From assembly GCA_964449305.1 (NCBI GenBank), contig CAYUYM010000012.1, forward strand, positions 1 to 40,912: DNA of 40,912 nucleotides, in the 5' to 3' direction. Both the position numbers and the translations under genes were made by a program. Source of the stretch: CAYUYM01 sp964449305. GTDB taxonomy: Bacteria; Bacteroidota; Ignavibacteria; SZUA-365; CAYQST01. The notes beneath the pieces are model-generated. The model was not told where the DNA came from. It made no database searches and saw only the letters and a list, made by a program, of their open reading frames with translations. Positions 25,968 to 33,804 of this stretch are shown one piece after another; the first letter of the stretch is position 1, and each line of letters opens with the position of its first letter.

Positions 25968-27347
25968 TTAGAGGCGTCTCCACAGGCGGGCCGCGCATTC
26001 CCGGGCCCGTGCAAGGATCATCGCCTCGTCGAGGCCGTTGCAGAGGCGGCCCTCGTGCATCAGCACGTGCCCGTTGACGATGGTGGTGGAAACGCGGGAT
26101 TGTGACAGGCCGAACACGAGGTGGCCGGCCATGGTGTCCGCCGTCATGGGCGTCGGCGGATCGTAGGGAAGGATGACGATGTCCGCGGCGGCGCCCGGGT
26201 GCATGCCACCCGCGGGCAGCCCCGCGCCGGCGGCGATGCGCGGATTGCCGGCCATGAGGGCGAGCACGGACTCCCCGAAGCCCTGCGCCGGATCGCCGTG
26301 CAGGGCGTGCTGTGCCCACACAGCAACACGCAGTTCCGCGGTCATGTCCGCAGTCATCGCATCGGTGCCAAGCCCCAGCGTGACGCCGGCGCGCACGAGG
26401 GCGAGCGTGTCGGCCGTGCCGACGGCATTGTTGAGGTTGGACTGCGGATTGTGGACCACCGAGGTCCGCCGGTCGGCGAGGATCTCCCGCTCAAGCGGGT
26501 CGAGATGCACACCGTGTGCGGCGATGGTGCCAGGCCGCAGGATGCCATGTGTGGCAAGCCGCTCCACGACACCCACGCCGGACGCCTGGCGCGCATGCCG
26601 TTGATCCACCGCGTCCTCAGCCACATGGATGTGGAACGCCGTGCCACCGGCCGCCGCACAGGCCGCTTCGAGCGTGGCATCGGACAGGGTGAAGGAGGCA
26701 TGCAGACCGAAGAGTGCGCGGATCATCCCATCATCCGCGGTGGTGCATGCACGGATGAAGGAGGCGTTCTCCTCGATCCCCGCACGGGCGATGTCGGGCC
26801 CGTCGCGGTCCGACACCTCATAGCAGAGGCAGGCTCTGATGCCCGTGGCGCGGACGGCATCCGCAATGGTGGCGAGGGATCCGGCGACGGCGTGCGGCGA
26901 TGCGTGATGGTCGATCACCGTGGTGGTGCCGTGCCGTATCGCATCGATGCAGGACACGAGAGCGCTGATGTGCACGTCCTCCGGTGTGAGCGCCTTGTCG
27001 AGCCGCCACCACAGGGTGGTCAGCACATCGGCGAAGTCATGCGCCGGCGCCACCACGAGGCCGCGTGCGAGAGCGCTGTAGAAATGCGTGTGGGCGTTGA
27101 TGAAGCCCGGCAGCACAACACCATCGTGCGCATCCACCACCTCCCCCGGCGGAAGCACGGCGCGGCCTTCCGGCAGTATCGCCTCGATGAGCCCGCCGGC
27201 GATCGTGATCCGATGCTGTGGCAGCACCTCGAAGCCGACGCCCCCCTCCCTGATGGTGGGCACGACCACCGTGGCATGACGGATGTGCAGCAGACGCTTC
27301 GCACCCGCATCCCCGCCACCTGAGGCCGATGTGGAGCGTGTCGTCAA
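25968..27347 (-). CDS. ssnA: SsnA-type aminohydrolase (guanine/8-oxopurine deaminase family)
   Basis: 459 aa from a TTG at 27347 that overlaps the upstream stop as TTGA and has GGAGG 7 nt upstream, an excellent site. It is a mononuclear amidohydrolase with metal ligands His86 and His88 (NAHTHFYS), His241 (HIHVAED), His278 (AAHGVHL) and Asp329 (LGTDAMTADM). TTLWWRLDKAL, VIDHHASP, CYEVSDRDG and the C-terminal AGHLVFGLSQS are close matches to E. coli SsnA. SsnA-type enzymes are grouped with chlorohydrolase/deaminases and lie next to ygfK and xdhD in E. coli. A deamination or hydrolysis of a purine or purine-derived ring is likely. The gene is translationally coupled to the flavoprotein upstream. 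Confidence 0.92.
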   Translation of the reverse strand: MTTRSTSASGGGDAGAKRLLHIRHATVVVPTIREGGVGFEVLPQHRITIAGGLIEAILPEGRAVLPPGEVVDAHDGVVLPGFINAHTHFYSALARGLVVAPAHDFADVLTTLWWRLDKALTPEDVHISALVSCIDAIRHGTTTVIDHHASPHAVAGSLATIADAVRATGIRACLCYEVSDRDGPDIARAGIEENASFIRACTTADDGMIRALFGLHASFTLSDATLEAACAAAGGTAFHIHVAEDAVDQRHARQASGVGVVERLATHGILRPGTIAAHGVHLDPLEREILADRRTSVVHNPQSNLNNAVGTADTLALVRAGVTLGLGTDAMTADMTAELRVAVWAQHALHGDPAQGFGESVLALMAGNPRIAAGAGLPAGGMHPGAAADIVILPYDPPTPMTADTMAGHLVFGLSQSRVSTTIVNGHVLMHEGRLCNGLDEAMILARARECAARLWRRL

Positions 27348-29821
27348 TGCCGTTCCTCCTCACCCGGGCGGCGGGCCCGCATTGCGAGCGCCCCGGCGTA
27401 ACACTTCTGCACACACAGTGAACAGCCGATGCACTGCGTGGGATCGATCACCGGCAGGCCGCGTCGATCACGGGTGATGGCGCGATAGGGACAGCGCGTG
27501 CAGTTGCCGCAGTGCCCGCAGAGATCGGCGGTGAGCTGCGGCACCCGTTTGACGGCGGTGAGTTCGTCGAAGCCGGTGATCGGGTGCGTGCCCATCGCGC
27601 CGATGAGCGCGGCCACCGAGCGCAATCCGCGCGTGTGGAGGTGATGACTCAGGCCGCTGTGGAGATCGTCCACCACGCCAAGGCCGTGCTTCATGACGAT
27701 GGTGCAGAACTGGACCGTCTGCGCCCCCAGCTCCATGAAGCGCGCGGCCATGCGGTGGTTCATGGGCCCGCCATTGCCGGAGATGGTCAGCCCGAGCCCG
27801 GCAGCCTTCGCCAGTGTCAGACAGCTGATCGGGAACACCCCTTCGCCGGACATTCCCACCACTACGCCGAGGTCGCGTCCTTCGGGGCCCGGACGGAAGG
27901 TGAGCGAGGGGAAGCTGTTCGCAAGCGTGACACCGGCAAGCGCACGGGGATGCGCTTCAAACACCTGGCGGATGCGCAGCAGGATGGAACGGATCGACGT
28001 GACCGCTCCGGTGAGCTTGAAAAGCTTCGGGACGGCGGGATCACCCGCGTCCAACACCCAGCCGATCACCTTTGCGGAGAGCTCCGCATCCTGGGACACG
28101 ATGTCGCCATGCGTGCCGTCGCCCCCCTGCGGGCAGGACAGGCTGTACTCGATCCCCATGGCCCCCGCCTGCTCCAGCATCCGCGTGTTCAACTGCCAGA
28201 CACGTCTGTCCGACGCATCATCGCCGGTGACGGGACCGCCTGTGGAGCCCAGCGTCAGTCGGTCCGGGAATCCGGTCACAAGCCGGCGGATCTCATCACA
28301 CACGCGCTCCAGCGGATGCCCGGACACATTGTCGCAGTTGGCAAAGGTGCGCTCACCGAGCACCACCATGTACTCCGCGGGGATGTGGATCGGCAGGTTG
28401 TGGAAGGCGGTCTTCATCACCGCACCGCTCCAGCCGGCCTCGTAGGCGAGGCGCACCTGGTCGTACCCGTCGGTGTGGGGCGCGGCGGAGAGCAGGAAGG
28501 GCGAACGGATCGGCCGCCCGAAGAACTCTGCATCAAGCGGGACGGGCATGAGGGGGCGCCCGGCGATGACGACGGTGCTCTTCACCCCCGCATCATGGCG
28601 CCGCCCGCGTTCCTTCGTGACGAAGCGGTGGGCATCCATGGCGGCATTCTTGCCTGATGCCACCGCCTCCACCACGGTCGTCTCACCGTTGACGAAATCC
28701 CCGGCGGGGAACACGCCGCGCGCTGTGACCGGCGGCTGGTCGGAGGTGCTGCCGATCGCGGCGATCACCATGTCGACGCTGCGCCGCACCGGCCGTTCAC
28801 CGGGTGTGGGGATGAAATTCGCCGCCAGTGGCGCCTGCCCCGCGGGCAGTGTCAGACCCTGCGTGACGACACCCGTCACTCTTCCCTGCCGCACACGCAC
28901 GGCATCCACCCTTGTACAGCCGATGACAACGACGCCCGCATCCAGGAGAAGCGATCGCTCATACGCCTGCAACGGCGCGTGGTCGAAGCGCCGGCGGTAG
29001 AGGATCTCCACATGCTCCGCGCCGCGCTCCCGGGCGGTGACGGCGCAGTCCACGGCGATGGCACCGCAGCCGATGACAGCCACACGCATCCCATCGAGCG
29101 CCGGTCGAGCGCGGTCAGCGAGAAAGCTCCTCCAGTCGGTGATCGCCTGCGCTCCCGGGATGGCGGGCCGGTTCGGGACGGAGCGCCCCGCCGCAACCAC
29201 CACGGCATGGAATTCACGTGAGGTGATGAGCGATGCAGGGTCGTCGACGTGTGTGGAGAAGCGCGTCGTGATGTCACCCCATGACAGGAGTGTGTCGACG
29301 TCCTGGCGGAGCATGCTGCGGTCGAGGCGGAATTCCGGGATGAGCATGCACGCCCCGCCGGCTTCGGGGGCATCGTCGAAGAGCGTGACGGCATGACCGA
29401 GCTGCGCGAGCACGGCGGCCGCGCCCAGCCCTGCCGGGCCGGCGCCGAGCACGGCGATGCGCCTCCCGGTGGGGGTGGGGCGCTCGAACGCGTGCATGCC
29501 CGCCGCATGTGCGCGCCGGACGATGGCCGCCTGCACCGGCTGGATCCGCACTGGATGGTCGAAGGTGCGGTGCACGCAGGCGCGGACGCAGAAGCTGTCG
29601 GGGCACACGGCACCACAGACGCCGCCGAGGGGATTGCTCCCGAGGATGATCGCCGCCGAGCGCACAAAGTCCGACGGCGCACCGCAGCGCGCAGCCATGA
29701 TGAAATCCGCCGGAGAGCAGTCCACCGGACAGGCAGCCCTGCAGGGTTTGTCCTCACAGCATTCGCATTTCGCGAACTCCGCATGCAGCTGCGCATCGGT
29801 GAGAAGGAGTGGGGCTGTCAC
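27344..29821 (-). CDS. Dihydropyrimidine dehydrogenase-like iron-sulfur flavoprotein (PreT-PreA fusion layout)
   Basis: 825 aa from a GTG at 29821 that overlaps the xdhB stop as GTGA, with GGAG 4 nt away. Domain order: an N-terminal double iron-sulfur region (Cys19-Cys35 and further cysteines to ~80, CCEDKPCRAACPVDC), an FAD domain with GAGPAG (126-131), an NADPH domain with VIGCGAIAVDC (about 250), a dihydroorotate dehydrogenase-like FMN barrel (about 415-735), and two C-terminal 4Fe-4S motifs (Cys768-777 and Cys797-807). This is the single-chain layout of eukaryotic dihydropyrimidine dehydrogenase. The barrel keeps SCPQGG with Cys563 where that enzyme has its catalytic Cys. The Asn three residues before it is Ser560, and another uracil-contacting Asn region is not recognisable, so the substrate may differ. 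In E. coli clusters this slot is held by YgfK. Confidence 0.88.
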   Translation of the reverse strand: MTAPLLLTDAQLHAEFAKCECCEDKPCRAACPVDCSPADFIMAARCGAPSDFVRSAAIILGSNPLGGVCGAVCPDSFCVRACVHRTFDHPVRIQPVQAAIVRRAHAAGMHAFERPTPTGRRIAVLGAGPAGLGAAAVLAQLGHAVTLFDDAPEAGGACMLIPEFRLDRSMLRQDVDTLLSWGDITTRFSTHVDDPASLITSREFHAVVVAAGRSVPNRPAIPGAQAITDWRSFLADRARPALDGMRVAVIGCGAIAVDCAVTARERGAEHVEILYRRRFDHAPLQAYERSLLLDAGVVVIGCTRVDAVRVRQGRVTGVVTQGLTLPAGQAPLAANFIPTPGERPVRRSVDMVIAAIGSTSDQPPVTARGVFPAGDFVNGETTVVEAVASGKNAAMDAHRFVTKERGRRHDAGVKSTVVIAGRPLMPVPLDAEFFGRPIRSPFLLSAAPHTDGYDQVRLAYEAGWSGAVMKTAFHNLPIHIPAEYMVVLGERTFANCDNVSGHPLERVCDEIRRLVTGFPDRLTLGSTGGPVTGDDASDRRVWQLNTRMLEQAGAMGIEYSLSCPQGGDGTHGDIVSQDAELSAKVIGWVLDAGDPAVPKLFKLTGAVTSIRSILLRIRQVFEAHPRALAGVTLANSFPSLTFRPGPEGRDLGVVVGMSGEGVFPISCLTLAKAAGLGLTISGNGGPMNHRMAARFMELGAQTVQFCTIVMKHGLGVVDDLHSGLSHHLHTRGLRSVAALIGAMGTHPITGFDELTAVKRVPQLTADLCGHCGNCTRCPYRAITRDRRGLPVIDPTQCIGCSLCVQKCYAGALAMRARRPGEEERH

Positions 29822-32145
29822 ATTGCTCCGTTCGATCTGTTGGTGAGGGACCGTATTTCCTCGGCCGCCAGCACAATCACCTCGTTGGTGGCCGGCAGGT
29901 TGAATGTGGGTTCGCAGCGGTGGCTGCCGACCGACGACACCGCATCCTTGATGGCGAGCCATGCGGAGAGGGCAAGCATGAAGGGCGGCTCGCCAACCGC
30001 CTTGCTGCGGCGGATGGTGCCGATGTTGGGCACCCCCGGGAGCAGCGTCACACGGAAATCCCTCGGAATGTCACCGATGGTCGGGATCTTGTAGGTGTCC
30101 GGCGAGTGCGTCAGGAGGCGTCCGTCGTCCCCCCAGCGGATCTCCTCCGTGGTGCACCAGCCGAGCCCCTGGACAAAGCCACCGGTGATCTGGCCGCGGT
30201 CGATGTCCTCGTTGATGGACTCGCCCACGTCGTGGAGGATGTCGACGCGCAGCACATCGTGCGCCCCGGTCAGCACGTCGATCTCCACCTCGGTCACGGC
30301 CATGCCGAAGGCGAAATAATGGAACGGGCGCCCGACGCCGGCCACCTTGTCCCACGCAATGTCGGGGGTGCGGTAGAAACCGGTGGCGCTGAGGGACGTC
30401 TGCCGCCGCCAAGCAGTGTGGACGGCATCGGCGAAGGCGATGGCCCGACCGGGGTGATCGCGGTCCACGATGTGTCCATCGCAGAACGTCAGGGCATCGG
30501 GAAGCGACGGGGTGTCGGGATGCTTTTCCGTGAGGACGTCTGCGACCACGGGGCGGAGGCGGGCGATGATCCTGTCGCAGGCATCCTCGACGGCCATGCC
30601 GTTGAGGTCGCACCCGGACGAGGCCGCGGTGGCGGAGGTGTTGGGCACGCGGGCCGTGTTCGTCGCGTTGACGCGCACCGTGTCGACGGACACACCAAAC
30701 GCGGCGGCCGCGATCTGGCGGATCTTCGTGTGCAGTCCCTGCCCCATTTCTGTGCCGCCGTGGTTGACCAGGATGGAGCCGTCGGCGTAGACATGCACGA
30801 GGGCGCCGGCCTGGTTGAGGAAGGTGGTGGTGAAGGAGATGCCGAACTTCACCGGCGTCATCGCCAGCCCACGCCTGCGGAATTCGTGTGCGCGGTTGAA
30901 GGCGTCAACGGCACGGCGCCTCGCGGTGAGCTCCGACGACGCGATGAGCATGTCGTGGATCATGTGGAGCCGGTTGTGCTCCACCGTCTGCCCGTAGTGC
31001 GTCACGTTCCTGTCGTCGATGCCGTAGTAGTTCCGTTTGCGGATGATCACGGGATCGATGGCCAGCGTGCGGGCGATGCGGTCGATCACCGTCTCCACGG
31101 CGGCCATGGCCTGCGGGCCGCCGAAGCCGCGGAAGGCCGTGTTGGACGGATGGTTGGTGCGCCAGACGGTCGTCTCCACGCGCATGTCCGGGATGAAGTA
31201 GGCGTTGTCCGCATGAAGCATGGAACGCTCCATGATGGCGAAGGAGAGATCCGTCGCATTGCCACCGTCGCTGTGCAGTTCCACGACGAGCGCCAGGATC
31301 ATGCCCTCATCGTCGAAGCCGGCATCATAGCGGATGAGGTAGGGATGGCGCTTGCCGGTCATGATCATGTCGTCGTCGCGGAAGAGGCGCATCCCCACGG
31401 GGCGCTGCGTGGCACGTGCCAGAAGGGCCGCCCAGCAGGCGATGTGGTTGGCCTGCGTCTCCTTGCCGCCGAAGCCCCCGCCCATGCGACGCACCTCCAC
31501 GGTCACGTCGTGACGGTGCACTCCAAGCACCTCCGCCACCAGGGTCTGCGTCTCCGACGGGTTCTGTGTGGAGCTGTACACCATCATCTCCCCGCCCTCG
31601 CCCGGCACCGACAGTCCGGCCTGCGATTCGAGGTACCAGTGCTCCTGCGCTCCGGTGCGCAGCTCGCCGGTGATGCGGTGTGGGCAGCCAGGAAGGACGC
31701 GGTCGGGATCGCCGCGGCGCATGGTCCGGCACGGCCCCATGAGCGACCGGGCCTGCATCGCGTCCTCGAACGAGAGGATCGCCGGCAGCGGCTCATAGGC
31801 CACGCGGATCGCCGCGGCCGCGGCGCGGCACTGCTCCATCGTCTCCGCGGCCACCAGCGCCACCGCCTGCCCGATGCAGGTCACCTCATCGGCGGCGAGG
31901 CAGGGCTCGTCGGACACCACGGGACCGACCTGGTTGTGCCCGGGAATGTCGGAGGCGGTCAGGATGGCGTGGACGCCGGGCGTGCGCCGTGCGGCATCGG
32001 CATCGATGTGGAGGATGCGGGCGTGTGGATGGGGGCTGGTCAGAGCCAGGCCGCAGAGCTGCCGATCCGAGACGACCATGTCGTCGATGTACACCGCTGT
32101 GCCGGTCACATGATGGACCGCGGATTCATGGGGCACGGCGTTCAT
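29818..32145 (-). CDS. xdhB: Xanthine dehydrogenase, molybdopterin-binding subunit (XdhB)
   Basis: 775 aa; its ATG overlaps the xdhA stop as ATGA. This subunit carries the molybdenum cofactor and oxidises hypoxanthine or xanthine. Visible motifs are GGGFGGKE (near residue 200), NTAFRGFGGPQ with the substrate-binding Arg (about 343), GGTEMGQGLHTK (about 500), and the catalytic glutamate Glu719 in KAVGEPPFM, which marks xanthine dehydrogenases among aldehyde oxidase relatives. The first ~20 residues (SAVHHVTGTAVYIDDM) start directly at the a/b hammerhead domain, as in two-subunit bacterial XdhB. The FeS and FAD domains are on the separate XdhA. No XdhC maturation factor gene is present nearby. 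Confidence 0.95.
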   Translation of the reverse strand: MNAVPHESAVHHVTGTAVYIDDMVVSDRQLCGLALTSPHPHARILHIDADAARRTPGVHAILTASDIPGHNQVGPVVSDEPCLAADEVTCIGQAVALVAAETMEQCRAAAAAIRVAYEPLPAILSFEDAMQARSLMGPCRTMRRGDPDRVLPGCPHRITGELRTGAQEHWYLESQAGLSVPGEGGEMMVYSSTQNPSETQTLVAEVLGVHRHDVTVEVRRMGGGFGGKETQANHIACWAALLARATQRPVGMRLFRDDDMIMTGKRHPYLIRYDAGFDDEGMILALVVELHSDGGNATDLSFAIMERSMLHADNAYFIPDMRVETTVWRTNHPSNTAFRGFGGPQAMAAVETVIDRIARTLAIDPVIIRKRNYYGIDDRNVTHYGQTVEHNRLHMIHDMLIASSELTARRRAVDAFNRAHEFRRRGLAMTPVKFGISFTTTFLNQAGALVHVYADGSILVNHGGTEMGQGLHTKIRQIAAAAFGVSVDTVRVNATNTARVPNTSATAASSGCDLNGMAVEDACDRIIARLRPVVADVLTEKHPDTPSLPDALTFCDGHIVDRDHPGRAIAFADAVHTAWRRQTSLSATGFYRTPDIAWDKVAGVGRPFHYFAFGMAVTEVEIDVLTGAHDVLRVDILHDVGESINEDIDRGQITGGFVQGLGWCTTEEIRWGDDGRLLTHSPDTYKIPTIGDIPRDFRVTLLPGVPNIGTIRRSKAVGEPPFMLALSAWLAIKDAVSSVGSHRCEPTFNLPATNEVIVLAAEEIRSLTNRSNGAM

Positions 32146-33608
32146 GGCTCTCCCTCCGGGTTTGCGGCAGCAAAGCCGTCCGTGGTGTCGAGAAACAGCT
32201 TCATCAGGAGGTTGCGTGCAACGATGGAGCGCAGCCGGGCACCGGAACGCGCATCGGTGATGGGCGTGAAGGCGGCTTCGAGCAGGGGCATGGCCGCCTC
32301 CACCACGTCACGCCGCCAGGGCCGTCCACGCAGTGCGCGTTCCACCACGGTCGCCCGCCGCGTCGTCTCCGCCATGCCACCGTAGGCGAGCACGATGTCC
32401 GCGACGCATCCATCGGCATCAAGGCGGAGGCGGAAGCCGGCCGACACGGAGGAGATGTCGAGGTGCCTGCGCTTGGACACCTTGTAGGATCGAACCACGC
32501 TTCCATCGGTGATCCATGGGATGCGAATGGCGGTGATGAGTTCATCGGGACGGCACTTCGTCTTCCGGTACCCGGTGATGAACTGGCGGAGGGGGATCTC
32601 CCGCGCCCCGAGCACGGAGGTGAGCCGGACCGACGCATCGAGAGCCATGAGCACGGGAAGCGCATCGCCGATGGGTGACGCGGTTCCAAGATTGCCGCCG
32701 AGCGAGGCCATGTTGCGGATCTGCATGCTGCCGAACACATCGAGCATGGAGCGCAGCGCGGGGAAATCCCGGGCCACCGCCGCACGCACCTGTGAGATGG
32801 GAGCGCCCGCACCCACGACGAGGGCATCATCCTCCCGTGTGATGGTGCGAACCGCGTCGATGCCGCTGATGTCGAGGATCTCCGGGAGTGTTTCATGGTG
32901 CTTCGTCACGCGCAATGCCACATCGGTGGCGCCGCTGATGACCAGGGCATTGGGATGACGCGCCCGCAGGGTGAGCGCCTCCTCCAGCGTGGCCGGACGC
33001 AGGTACCGGCAGCCTCCGCCGGCAAGGTCGAGGGATGCGCGCGGGATGGCGCGGAGCGCTTCCATGGTGCGCGCTTCCGCATCGGTGAAATGGTCGACCC
33101 CACCGTGGACGCATGCCGCCATGGCCGCCGCCACGATGGGCTCGTAGCCGGTGCAGCGGCAGAGGTTGCCGTGAAGATGATCCTCGATGGTCGACCGGTC
33201 CGGGGCGGGACAATTCTTGTAGAGGGCGAGGAGCGACATGGCGATGCCCGGCGTGCAGTAGCCGCACTGGCTGCCATGGAGGCCGACCATCGCCTCCTGC
33301 ACCGGATGCAGTGTGCCATCAGGGCCCGCAAGGTTCTCCACGGTGATCACCTGGCGCCCGTGGAGCATGGGGAGGAACACGAGACAGGAATCGACCGACC
33401 GATACAGCAATCGCCCGTCAGCACCGATGTCGGCGAGCACCACCGTGCAGGCCCCGCAATCTCCTTCGGCGCAGCCCTCCTTCACGCCGCGATGCCCCGG
33501 CATCGAACGCAGGTACTGCAACAACGTGGTGGTCGGCGACCACCCCGAATCGGGGAACCGGACGGTGACGGGGATGCCGTCCAGGAGAAATGTCGTGGTG
33601 TGGTGCAT
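32142..33608 (-). CDS. xdhA: Xanthine dehydrogenase, FeS/FAD subunit (XdhA)
   Basis: 488 aa; GGAGGT lies 4 nt before the ATG. Residues 1-90 form a plant-type [2Fe-2S] domain with Cys46, Cys51, Cys54 and Cys75. Residues ~95-165 form the second [2Fe-2S] domain with Cys115, Cys118, Cys150 and Cys152 (QCGYC and LCRCTGYEP). The FAD-binding domain follows (about 200-380, with GATDVALRV and SLGGNLGTASPIGD), then the CO-dehydrogenase flavoprotein C-terminal domain. It passes electrons from the molybdenum site on XdhB to NAD+ or another acceptor. It is the first gene of the operon. The divergent 5'-nucleotidase gene starts 196 nt away. Confidence 0.95.
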   Translation of the reverse strand: MHHTTTFLLDGIPVTVRFPDSGWSPTTTLLQYLRSMPGHRGVKEGCAEGDCGACTVVLADIGADGRLLYRSVDSCLVFLPMLHGRQVITVENLAGPDGTLHPVQEAMVGLHGSQCGYCTPGIAMSLLALYKNCPAPDRSTIEDHLHGNLCRCTGYEPIVAAAMAACVHGGVDHFTDAEARTMEALRAIPRASLDLAGGGCRYLRPATLEEALTLRARHPNALVISGATDVALRVTKHHETLPEILDISGIDAVRTITREDDALVVGAGAPISQVRAAVARDFPALRSMLDVFGSMQIRNMASLGGNLGTASPIGDALPVLMALDASVRLTSVLGAREIPLRQFITGYRKTKCRPDELITAIRIPWITDGSVVRSYKVSKRRHLDISSVSAGFRLRLDADGCVADIVLAYGGMAETTRRATVVERALRGRPWRRDVVEAAMPLLEAAFTPITDARSGARLRSIVARNLLMKLFLDTTDGFAAANPEGEP

Positions 33609-33691
33609 GGCTACCTCCAGCGGGGGATGTTAACGAAAAGGCGAGGAAAGAACAAGGCGCGTCGGACCGTCGGCGGTGTCGTCCATGGGGA

Positions 33692-33739
33692 GAAACGGTC
33701 GGTGAAAATTCCCGAATGCACCGTCCGTTTCCCCTTTTT
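33692..33739 (+). promoter_or_regulatory. Long stem-loop with T-run in the xdhA/5'-nucleotidase divergent region
   Basis: GAAACGGTCGGTG (33692-33704) and CACCGTCCGTTTC (33719-33731) pair at 12 of 13 positions, with a 14-nt loop that can extend the stem (ATTC/GAAT). CCC and five T residues follow at 33732-33739. On the plus strand this looks like a rho-independent terminator or attenuator, yet no plus-strand gene lies upstream. It may be an attenuator in the 5'-nucleotidase leader or an operator between the divergent genes. A smaller GGACA...TGTCC pair lies at about 33748-33768. Confidence 0.45.
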
Positions 33740-33804
33740 CCCTGTCGGGACATTTCCTAAGTTGTCCGAACTCGCTTCACGTTGTTTCCTCCATTTCTGG
33801 CATC

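Noticed and set aside
23501..26077. An 858-codon open frame on the plus strand opposite the PLP, YgeY-type and SsnA-type genes
   Set aside because: It is an antisense shadow of three well-recognised minus-strand enzymes in GC-rich DNA. Its translation is Gly/His/Arg/Val-rich with no motif.
29809..32385. An 858-codon open frame on the plus strand opposite xdhB
   Set aside because: Antisense shadow. The minus-strand XdhB has all family motifs, and the plus-strand translation has none.
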